The notes under the pieces were generated by a model. The model ran no database searches and was not told the origin of the DNA. It saw nothing but the letters and a program-made list of their open reading frames with translations. From contig CAZCIB010000039.1 in the NCBI GenBank assembly GCA_964498755.1, forward strand, positions 1 to 23,272: a stretch of 23,272 nucleotides of DNA, read 5' to 3'. The DNA is from RZZS01 sp964498755 (GTDB lineage: Bacteria > Pseudomonadota > Alphaproteobacteria > Micavibrionales > Micavibrionaceae). This document shows, in pieces, positions 6,993 through 13,564 of the stretch (position 1 is its first letter; each line of letters opens with the position of its first letter). Both the position numbers and the translations under genes were made by a program.

Positions 6993-7021
6993 TTCATAAG
7001 CCACGACACGGAAAATGTCAA
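6993..7021 (-). promoter_or_regulatory. Promoter of the metallopeptidase gene
   Basis: On the minus strand a perfect -35 TTGACA (7016-7021) and TATGAA (6993-6998) are 17 bp apart, inside the short gap after recJ. The expected transcription start is at about 6986-6988, essentially on the ATG. Confidence 0.5.
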
Positions 7022-7034
7022 CACTTATGAAAAC

Positions 7035-8855
7035 CTATTCGGCGGCGACGTCTGGCTGATCCTGCATATCCCCATACGCCGCATCACTGATATGCATCTC
7101 CGCGCTTTCGCGCCCCTGCCAGCGGTTGAGCTTGAGGGAGCCGGCGATGTGGAGCGTCCGGCCGCGGCCCTTGAGAAGCGCCTGCCCGAGGGCCGTATCG
7201 GCGGCGCGGAACGCCACGCCTTTGACGCGTCCGCCGCCGCCCCGGTCGCTGATCTGGACGCGCACATGCCCGTCGCCGACAATATCGGTCGTGGCGATTT
7301 TCACGTCGGGCAGAACGAAGACCGGCTCGTCCATCCCAGCGCCGAACGGGCCGACCTGCTCTTCAAGCAATTTGACGAGGGCGGGCGTACAGCCATGCAC
7401 GGTTAAAACGCCGTCGATCGCGGTTTCCATCATGGTTTCAACGCCCTGCAGCTGTTTCTCAACCGCGCCGCGCAAAAATTCGCGAAAGGCCGGGATGTGT
7501 TCCGGCAAGATAGTGAACCCGCCCGCCATGGCGTGTCCGCCGCCCTTGACGATCAGGCCGAGTCCTTGCGCTTCCTGGAACATCTGCGCCATATTGACGC
7601 CGGGAACGGAACGCCCCGAGCCGCGCCCTTCCAGGCTTCCGTCCGCGTTTCTGGCAAAGGCGATCACGACCGCGGGCTTGTTATGCGCCTCTTTCAGACG
7701 GCCCGCCACAAGCCCGGCCAGCCCGGCGTGCCAGTCCTCGTGATGCGCGAAAACCAACGGATCATCGCCTGCGCCGCCATTCAGCATGGCTTCGGCCTGC
7801 TTCATCATGCCGCGCTGGATCTCTTTCCTGTGGCCGTTGCATTCCTCGAGCCGCGCCGCGAGGCCCCGCGCCTCGTCATAATCATCCGTCGAAAGAAGCC
7901 GCGCCCCGAGATCGGACTTGTGTACGCGACTGCCCGCGTTAATCCGCGGTCCCAGCGCAAATCCGCAGGCGTATGGCGTTACGGCGTCCCTGACCCCGGC
8001 GCGTTCCATGAGCGCGCGCAATCCCGCGTTTTGCGTGTTCCGCATGCGTTTTAATCCCTCGCGCACGAACAGGCGGTTCGGCCCCAGCAACGGCACGATA
8101 TCGCATACCGTCCCGAGCGCAACCAGATCAAGCCAGTCTTTGAGCGGCGGCTCCGGCGTCCCGGTTTTATTAAAATACCCGCGCTCACGCAGCTTGTTGT
8201 TGATAGCCACGCAAGTGAGGAACGTCACGCCTACGGCGGCCAGCATGTCAAAGCCGGACGTATCGTCCGCGCGCTTGGGATCGATGACGTGATCGGCGGG
8301 CGGCAAATCCCCCGATGGCTCATGGTGATCGAGCACAACCAGATGCAGCCCCAGCTCTTTGCCTTGCGCGATAACGTCGTTCGCCGTGATGCCGCAGTCG
8401 CACAGAATAACCGTTTCCGCGCCTTGCTCCTTCAGCGTTTTGAGCGCGCCCGCATTCGGGCCGTAACCTTCGTTCAAACGGTCCGGGATATAAAGATCCG
8501 GCTTGAGCCCGAAATGCCGCAGGAAGCGGACAAGAACGGCCGCCGAGGTCGCACCGTCCACGTCGAAATCCGCGAAGACGGATATTTTCTTATTATTCTC
8601 GACTCTTACAGCAACATCTTTAGCCAACGCCTCCATTCCCGTGAGCGCGAACGGATCCGGAAAATCATTGCGCAGCGCGGGCTTGAGGAACGATGTTACT
8701 GCTTCTGCCTCCACGCCTCGACTGACCAGCAATCGCGCAATAATTTCAGGCAGTTCGTGGCGTCTTTTCAGATTTTCAACAACATCATCGGCGGCGTCTT
8801 GAAACCGCCACCTAGCATTCATCAGCGAGCGTTGTATATCAAGTTGCGACGACAT
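7035..8855 (-). CDS. recJ: Single-stranded-DNA-specific exonuclease RecJ
   Basis: This 606-residue protein degrades single-stranded DNA 5' to 3' in RecF-pathway recombination and mismatch or base-excision repair. The DHH phosphoesterase motifs are intact: DFDVDG (96-101), CDCG (152-155) and LDHHE (175-179). The DHHA1 domain motif GGGHAMAGGF is at 438-447, and an OB-like C-terminal region follows. Length is normal for the family. The reading frame continues upstream to 9359, but that part lies antisense to the carbonic anhydrase-like gene, and MSSQLDIQ at 8855 gives a family-like N-terminus. No strong ribosome binding site is visible. The gene is divergent from the carbonic anhydrase-like gene, with only 39 bp between the starts. 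Confidence 0.95.
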   Translation of the reverse strand: MSSQLDIQRSLMNARWRFQDAADDVVENLKRRHELPEIIARLLVSRGVEAEAVTSFLKPALRNDFPDPFALTGMEALAKDVAVRVENNKKISVFADFDVDGATSAAVLVRFLRHFGLKPDLYIPDRLNEGYGPNAGALKTLKEQGAETVILCDCGITANDVIAQGKELGLHLVVLDHHEPSGDLPPADHVIDPKRADDTSGFDMLAAVGVTFLTCVAINNKLRERGYFNKTGTPEPPLKDWLDLVALGTVCDIVPLLGPNRLFVREGLKRMRNTQNAGLRALMERAGVRDAVTPYACGFALGPRINAGSRVHKSDLGARLLSTDDYDEARGLAARLEECNGHRKEIQRGMMKQAEAMLNGGAGDDPLVFAHHEDWHAGLAGLVAGRLKEAHNKPAVVIAFARNADGSLEGRGSGRSVPGVNMAQMFQEAQGLGLIVKGGGHAMAGGFTILPEHIPAFREFLRGAVEKQLQGVETMMETAIDGVLTVHGCTPALVKLLEEQVGPFGAGMDEPVFVLPDVKIATTDIVGDGHVRVQISDRGGGGRVKGVAFRAADTALGQALLKGRGRTLHIAGSLKLNRWQGRESAEMHISDAAYGDMQDQPDVAAE

Positions 8856-8894
8856 AAGGTTTACGCGGACTGTTATTGATAATGAGACCAGCAT

Positions 8895-9419
8895 ATGCCG
8901 ATTCTTCCCTTTAAAGAAACCCTCCCCGCGATAGACGCCACAGCTTTTATCGCGGATAGCGCGACGATTATCGGCGACGTCAATATCGGCGCGGAAAGTT
9001 CGATCTGGTTCGGCTGCGTCGTGCGCGGCGACGTTAATTATATCCGCATCGGCGCGCGCACGAATATTCAGGATAACAGCGTTATCCATGTCGACTCGCG
9101 CAAATATCCCACGCTCATCGGCGACGGCGCCACGGTCGGACATATGGCGCTGCTCCACGCCTGCACAATTAAAGACAATGCGTTCATCGGCATGCAGGCC
9201 TGCGTCATGGACGGCGCCGTCGTGGAAGAGTTCGGCTTCGTCGCCGCAGGCGCGCTCGTCACGCCGGGCAAGACAATACCCTCTGGCGAGATCTGGGCCG
9301 GGCGTCCGGCAAAATTCCTGAAAAAACTGGGCGATGACGATCTGGAACAGATCAAACAATCAGCGCGGAATTACGCCGATCTGGCGGCTCAATACCGCGA
9401 ACGCGAAAGAAAGAGATAA
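8895..9419 (+). CDS. Gamma-class carbonic anhydrase-like hexapeptide-repeat protein
   Basis: The 174-residue protein folds as a left-handed beta-helix of hexapeptide repeats (IADSATIIGDVNIG, SSIWFGCVVRGD) with a C-terminal helix from about residue 143. The zinc ligands of gamma carbonic anhydrases are present: H65 (VIHVD), H83 and H88 (VGHMALLHAC). The R44-G-D46 and Q59-D60 positions of the active site are also there. It belongs to the YrdA/PaaY-like cytosolic group. These proteins bind zinc or iron and may hydrate CO2, though many show low activity. The gene is divergent from recJ; GAG about 10 nt before the ATG is a weak ribosome binding site. Family assignment is firm, activity is not. Confidence 0.9.
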   Translation: MPILPFKETLPAIDATAFIADSATIIGDVNIGAESSIWFGCVVRGDVNYIRIGARTNIQDNSVIHVDSRKYPTLIGDGATVGHMALLHACTIKDNAFIGMQACVMDGAVVEEFGFVAAGALVTPGKTIPSGEIWAGRPAKFLKKLGDDDLEQIKQSARNYADLAAQYRERERKR

Positions 9420-9446
9420 TTTTCAGGGAAACAGCCCGCACCCCGC

Positions 9447-9475
9447 TTGTCAGATTGCCATGGCGCGGATACGAT
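9447..9475 (+). promoter_or_regulatory. Promoter of the ompA-like lipoprotein/hom pair
   Basis: TTGTCA (9447-9452) and TACGAT (9470-9475) are 17 bp apart. The first in-frame ATG (9455) lies inside this promoter, which argues for the TTG start at 9506. Confidence 0.55.
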
Positions 9476-9505
9476 AAAGTAAGAGTCGTAAAAGGAGAGT
9501 CCGCC

Positions 9506-10474
9506 TTGCCGCATTTCCAAAACCTGAAACGGAACAAAATGATGCCTGAACCGCGCGTTGTCATGATGCTTTTGGCCCTTACTGCGCTGGGAGGCTGTGA
9601 GACGACCGACTCGCTGTTTGGTCGCACGAACGGCGAAGGCGTAACAGTCCGCAGTCAGGCGGCGAAAGACCCGGTTCTTCCGGACGCAGCGCCTCCTGCC
9701 CCTGCGGAACGCCGAATGGGCGACCAGAGACCGGCGAATTTCGATATACCCCGCGGCGGCGGTCTGACGCCGCCTCCGGGCTTTGAGTCGATGCAAGGCA
9801 AAAGCTATTCGGAAATGGTCAACAATGACAGCGTCGAAATCTTCAGCCTCGACGCGCCCGCAGATACGGGCGCGCGCCTGCCGCAACCTGAATCCCCGGG
9901 CATGGCGGCGGCAACGGACAGCAGCGTCGAAGTGTTTCCGCTGGGCGGCGGCAATACGGCGCAGGGTCAGGGGCCGGCGCGCATAGCCGATATCCCGCCA
10001 CCTTCGCGCAACCGCCCCGGTTATCCGTCTCCTTTTGTTCCGGGTCCGAACGCGCAGCGGGCTGGACACCCGCCGTCAAGCCGTCTTCCCGCTTTGCCGC
10101 CGGGCGTAAAAGGAGGGTTTTCACAGACGCAGGAGCGGATATTCTTTAAACACAATTCTTCCGGCCTCTCCGCCGAAGATCGGCGCAAGCTGACCAACGT
10201 CGCCGAACAATACAAAGCCTCAGACAAAAAGGTTACGGTCGAAGGTCACGCCAGCAAAACAGCGGAAACGAAAAATGAAACCGCGCGGGAGACCGTTAAC
10301 TTAAAAAAGTCTCTAGACCGGGCGTATCAGGTCAGCGCGGAGCTGATACGTCAGGGTCTTCCGGCGGAGAACATCAAGGCCTGTGGCTACGGCGATAACC
10401 AGCCGCCGCGCGCGACAAACGGCAAAAGCGAGGAAGCTGCCAGCCGCCGCGTCGAAATCAGCTCCGGGTTTTAA
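9506..10474 (+). CDS. OmpA-family outer-membrane lipoprotein
   Basis: The protein is 322 residues from a TTG start, chosen because AAAGGAG (9491-9497) lies 8 nt before it. An ATG at 9455 falls in the promoter and those near 9539 lack a ribosome binding site. A basic n-region (LKRNK), hydrophobic stretch and lipobox ALGGC give a lipidated C31. A long Pro/Gly-rich, probably disordered region (32-205) contains the motif DSVEIFSLD and, 43 residues later, SSVEVFPLG. The C-terminal OmpA-like peptidoglycan-binding domain (about 210-322) shows VTVEGHAS, the LDRAYQVSAELIRQG helix and CGYGDNQP. It probably tethers outer membrane to peptidoglycan. It ends 2 nt before hom, an unusual partner, so the two are probably cotranscribed. 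Confidence 0.8.
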   Translation: MPHFQNLKRNKMMPEPRVVMMLLALTALGGCETTDSLFGRTNGEGVTVRSQAAKDPVLPDAAPPAPAERRMGDQRPANFDIPRGGGLTPPPGFESMQGKSYSEMVNNDSVEIFSLDAPADTGARLPQPESPGMAAATDSSVEVFPLGGGNTAQGQGPARIADIPPPSRNRPGYPSPFVPGPNAQRAGHPPSSRLPALPPGVKGGFSQTQERIFFKHNSSGLSAEDRRKLTNVAEQYKASDKKVTVEGHASKTAETKNETARETVNLKKSLDRAYQVSAELIRQGLPAENIKACGYGDNQPPRATNGKSEEAASRRVEISSGF

Positions 10475-10476
10475 AT

Positions 10477-11790
10477 ATGACAGAGCCTTTTCGCATAGGC
10501 ATAGCCGGAATCGGAACGGTCGGCGCAGGGCTTGTGAAACTCATTCAGGCGAACGGCGAGCGGCTTTGCGCGCGCAGCGGACGCCGGATTGAAATTGCCG
10601 CCGTCAGCGCGCGCAACAGGAATAAAGACAGGGGCGTTTCTCTTGACGGAGTCGATTGGGCCGACAAACCGGAAGACCTGACGGAACGCAAGGATCTTGA
10701 CGCTGTCGTTGAACTGATCGGCGGCGAGGAAGGCCCCGCGCTGAACCTGACGAAAAAGGCCCTGCGGAATGGTCTACCCGTGATTACGGCGAACAAGGCG
10801 ATGCTGGCGCATCATGGCCTTGAACTGGCCACGCTGGCCGAAGACAACAACGCCGCCCTGATGTACGAGGCCGCTGTCGCGGGAGCTATCCCGGCGATCA
10901 AAACGCTGCGCGAGGGCCTTGCAGGCAACCGCATTGAAGCCGTTTACGGCATTCTGAACGGCACGTGCAACTATATCTTGAGCGAAATGCGCGCCAGCGG
11001 ACGGGATTTTCAGGATGTTCTGAAAGAGGCGCAGGATCTCGGCTACGCCGAAGCCGATCCCGCGCTTGACGTCGACGGATTTGACGCCGCGCATAAGCTG
11101 ACGCTTCTGACCAGCCTGGCATTCGGCGTCAAACCGGACTACGCCAGTTTGCGCGTTTACGGCGTCCGGCAGGTCACGCAGGCCGACATTGCGTTTGCCG
11201 ATGAGCTTGGTTACGCGATCAGGCTGCTGGGCATTGCTCGCATGATTGACGAAGAAGGTAAATCGCGCCTTGTTCAAAGGCTCAAACCCTGTCTTGTCCC
11301 CAAACACAGTACGCTTGGCATGGTCGAGGGCGTGTTCAACGCCGTTGAACTCAAGGGCGATCAGGCGGGCGAAAGCATCTCAATCGGACGCGGCGCAGGC
11401 GCAGGGCCGACGGCGTCCGCCGTTGCCAGCGACATTGTCGATCTTGCGCGGGGTGCGCACAGACCATGCTTTGGCGTTCCAGTATCTGAGCTCAAAGACG
11501 CCGAACACGCCGACTCGGCAACGTTGTCCGGGCGTTTTTATATCCGCCTGTCCGTCGTGGACAAGTCCGGCGTACTTGCCGAAGTCGCGGGCATTTTGCG
11601 TGACAATCATATTTCTATCGAGGCTATGCTTCAGCGCGGCCGCGATCCGCTTCAATCCGTGCCGCTGGTCCTGATTACGCATGAAGCGAGCCAGTCAGAT
11701 ATCTTTGAGGCGTGCGAACAAATCTCGAGCCTGTCTTCAGTTCTCGAATCTCCGTGCGTAATGCATATCGAGGAGCTGGAGGGGGAGTAG
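10477..11790 (+). CDS. hom: Homoserine dehydrogenase
   Basis: This 437-residue enzyme reduces aspartate semialdehyde to homoserine, the branch step to threonine and methionine. The N-terminal NAD(P)-binding domain has GIAGIGTVGAGL (6-17). The catalytic domain includes ANKAMLAHHG, the GILNGTCNYIL motif near 157 and EADPALDVDGFDAAHKL (residues about 195-211), where the lysine-aspartate catalytic pair lies. A regulatory ACT domain (about 350-430, LSVVDKSGVLAEVAGIL) suggests feedback control by threonine. It starts 2 nt after the lipoprotein gene, without a clear ribosome binding site of its own, so translational coupling is likely. The stop codon borders a fold-back repeat. Confidence 0.97.
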   Translation: MTEPFRIGIAGIGTVGAGLVKLIQANGERLCARSGRRIEIAAVSARNRNKDRGVSLDGVDWADKPEDLTERKDLDAVVELIGGEEGPALNLTKKALRNGLPVITANKAMLAHHGLELATLAEDNNAALMYEAAVAGAIPAIKTLREGLAGNRIEAVYGILNGTCNYILSEMRASGRDFQDVLKEAQDLGYAEADPALDVDGFDAAHKLTLLTSLAFGVKPDYASLRVYGVRQVTQADIAFADELGYAIRLLGIARMIDEEGKSRLVQRLKPCLVPKHSTLGMVEGVFNAVELKGDQAGESISIGRGAGAGPTASAVASDIVDLARGAHRPCFGVPVSELKDAEHADSATLSGRFYIRLSVVDKSGVLAEVAGILRDNHISIEAMLQRGRDPLQSVPLVLITHEASQSDIFEACEQISSLSSVLESPCVMHIEELEGE

Positions 11791-11867
11791 TTGGGAGTCG
11801 CGAGTCACGAGTAGCGAGTGACTTTTTAAGCCCTAAACTCGCCACTCTCCACTCACGACTCGCAACT
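11789..11867. repeat. Fold-back element of GAGTnnn heptads between hom and rpsI
   Basis: The left arm (11789-11819) and right arm (11837-11867) form an imperfect 31-nt inverted repeat with about 25 pairs. Each arm is built of tandem 7-nt units: GAGTCGC, GAGTCAC, GAGTAGC, GAGTGAC on the left, and ACTC-type units on the right. It starts within the hom stop codon and ends 3 bp before the rpsI stop, so it may also serve as a two-way terminator. Confidence 0.7.
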
Positions 11868-11870
11868 GAA

Positions 11871-12368
11871 TTAACGCTTCGCCCACTGTTTGGATCGGCG
11901 CGCCTTGTGTTTGCCGATTTTCTTACGCTCAACCGTGCGCGCGTCACGGGTTAGAAGGCCCGCTTTCTTCAGCGGAGAACGCAGATTCGGATCAAAGTTT
12001 TCCAGCGCGCGTGATATGCCGTGCCGCACGGCGCCGGCCTGACCAGACAAGCCGCCACCTTTTACGGTGCAAACAACGTCAAAGCGTCCGACGCGATCCG
12101 CAATCAGAAAAGGCTGGTTCAAAATCAGCTGCTGCGTTTTACGCGCGAAGTAAACGTCCTGATCGCGTCCGTTGACGGTCACCTTGCCTGAACCGGATTT
12201 GATCCAGACGCGCGCCACGGCGTCTTTACGGCGACCGGTCGCGTATGCGCGGCCATATTGATCGAGAACCGGCTTTTTCGGCTCGTCCGTATTTTCCGAC
12301 GCCGCCGGAGCCGCGCCTTCAGCAATGTTTTTCAGGTTGGATAAATCCTGTGCTTGTTCTTCAGCCAT
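11871..12368 (-). CDS. rpsI: 30S ribosomal protein S9
   Basis: The 165-residue S9 has an acidic, Ala/Glu-rich N-terminal extension (1-35), as in other alphaproteobacteria. The conserved core is YATGRRKDAVARVWI, the LILNQPF segment and GGGLSGQAGAVRHGISRAL. The basic tail DARTVERKKIGKHKARRSKQW reaches the decoding centre; it ends WAKR rather than the common FSKR. The protein is part of the 30S head. It follows rplM with 5 bp between the genes, the universal rplM-rpsI pair, and is presumably transcribed from the rplM promoter. Confidence 0.98.
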   Translation of the reverse strand: MAEEQAQDLSNLKNIAEGAAPAASENTDEPKKPVLDQYGRAYATGRRKDAVARVWIKSGSGKVTVNGRDQDVYFARKTQQLILNQPFLIADRVGRFDVVCTVKGGGLSGQAGAVRHGISRALENFDPNLRSPLKKAGLLTRDARTVERKKIGKHKARRSKQWAKR

Positions 12369-12373
12369 ATGTT

Positions 12374-12835
12374 TTAAGCCCTTTTGTTTTTGGGATTCAT
12401 GGATGCGAGGTCGAGCGTTTCCGGCTGTTGCGGCTCGTGCGGATGTTCGGCCCCGGCGTAAACGCGCAGGTTGCCATACTGCTTGCGGCCCAGCGGTCCT
12501 TTCGGCAACATGCGCTCGATCGCCTTTTCAACGACGCGCTGCGGATGTTTGCCGTCGAGAATCTGCCCTTTGGTCCGGCTCTTGATGCCGCCCGGATAGC
12601 CGGTGTGCCAGTAGAAAATGTCCTGCTCGCGCTTGCGGCCTGTCAGGCGCACCTTGTCCGCGTTGATCACGATCACGTTGTCGCCGCAATCCATGTGCGG
12701 CGTGAATGTGGGCTTGTGCTTGCCGCGCAGGTGGAACGCCGCCACGCTGGCCAGACGCCCGAGGACAACGTTCTCGGCGTCGATCAAAACCCATTTTTTG
12801 TCTATTTCGCCTGCCTTGGCGGAATATGTTTTCAT
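12374..12835 (-). CDS. rplM: 50S ribosomal protein L13
   Basis: The 153-residue L13 shows the family markers KWVLIDAENVVLGRLAS (14-30), LRGKHKPTFTPHMDCGD, the HTGYPGGIKS block near 77 and VVEKAIERMLPKGPLGRKQ. The C-terminus is about 10 residues longer than in E. coli. L13 is an early-assembling protein of the large subunit. AGGATGAAG just before the ATG supplies the ribosome binding site. A clear promoter lies 34 bp upstream. Confidence 0.98.
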   Translation of the reverse strand: MKTYSAKAGEIDKKWVLIDAENVVLGRLASVAAFHLRGKHKPTFTPHMDCGDNVIVINADKVRLTGRKREQDIFYWHTGYPGGIKSRTKGQILDGKHPQRVVEKAIERMLPKGPLGRKQYGNLRVYAGAEHPHEPQQPETLDLASMNPKNKRA

Positions 12836-12868
12836 TGATCTTCATCCTGTTTTCTGAAGTGATAGGGG

Positions 12869-12897
12869 TTTATGCCGGATTGAACTCGTCCCGTCAA
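12869..12897 (-). promoter_or_regulatory. Promoter of rplM-rpsI
   Basis: On the minus strand TTGACG (12892-12897) and CATAAA (12869-12874) are 17 bp apart, leaving a short leader of about 25 nt before the L13 start. Confidence 0.6.
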
Positions 12898-13032
12898 GCG
12901 TTATTTCGCGTTGTATTTCAGTGGAATGCGTAACTGGTATCATAATACCTTTTTATATTGTAGCATCAAAAGGACATGTACACACGTAAATTTTACATTC
13001 GAGAACCGCAGAAAAAGTGTTTTAATTTTCAT

Positions 13033-13106
13033 GAACCACAGCGATCACAGCGATCACGGCGATGTAAGCGCAGGCTTCGCTGTGATCGCTGTGCGCGCTG
13101 TGGTTC
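13033..13106. repeat. Fold-back element of 9-nt units between cutA and rplM
   Basis: Arms at 13033-13061 and 13078-13106 pair over 29 positions with two mismatches and one G-T pair around a 16-nt loop. The outer 11 bp (GAACCACAGCG) are perfect. The left arm contains the tandem 9-mers CACAGCGAT, CACAGCGAT and CACGGCGAT. A smaller GCGCC/GGCGC hairpin (13118-13130) follows on the cutA side. The remaining part of the 312-bp space (12836-13147) holds only the rplM promoter. Confidence 0.75.
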
Positions 13107-13147
13107 AAATTAACATTGCGCCTTCGGCGCGGCATTCGCGACATAAA

Positions 13148-13462
13148 TCAGCCCGTCTCTTCCGCGACCCAGTCCATAAACGGCGCATGCCCCTTATCCG
13201 CATCCCATGCGACGATGCAGGGACAGTCATAGGAATGCATGGCAACAATCGTTTCCTTTACTTTATCAAAGCGTTCGGGCTTGGTTTTAAGGATCATGCC
13301 CTGCTCAGGCTCTGACGCAGTTTTGCCCTCCCACCGGTAAACGGCGCGGTGCGGCGCGGGAATATTCGCGCAGGCGATCAGACGCTTGTCCAGCAAAGCG
13401 TCCGCAATCCGCATCGCCTCGGCTTCATCGGCGCAGGTGACGTAAATCATGAGAATAGCCAT
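13148..13462 (-). CDS. cutA: CutA-family divalent cation tolerance protein
   Basis: The 104-residue protein matches the trimeric, PII-like CutA1 family: the IYVTCADEAEAMRIADALL strand-helix, LIACANIPAPHRAVYRWEGK (the conserved CANI-x-P and YxWxGK), EPEQGMILKTKPERF and HSYDCPCIVAWDA. The usual E-x-E before the MILKT strand is EPEQ here. CutA proteins were named for copper tolerance in E. coli, but their cellular role is still debated. The gene is single, with its 3' end facing a structured repeat, and divergent from the 625-residue protein gene. No strong ribosome binding site is visible. Confidence 0.93.
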   Translation of the reverse strand: MAILMIYVTCADEAEAMRIADALLDKRLIACANIPAPHRAVYRWEGKTASEPEQGMILKTKPERFDKVKETIVAMHSYDCPCIVAWDADKGHAPFMDWVAEETG

Positions 13463-13564
13463 GCAATGAGTTTAAGAGCATTAAACGCGGCGTGTAAAAA
13501 GAAAAATATTGATTTTCATAAGCTGAGCGTTTAAGGCTATGCTTAAATCAGGAGACGCATCGCA

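Noticed and set aside
7035..9359. A 774-codon version of recJ starting at 9359
   Set aside because: The first 168 codons run antisense through the intact carbonic anhydrase-like gene and give an unlike-family N-terminus; MSSQLDIQ at 8855 fits RecJ.
12936..12949. GGTAT-N4-ATACC followed by T5, as a terminator
   Set aside because: The stem has only 5 mainly A-T pairs and no plus-strand gene ends there.
13033..13106. A CRISPR array, suggested by the repeated CACAGCGAT units
   Set aside because: The units are 9 nt, directly abutting, with no spacers; it is an inverted repeat of tandem units.
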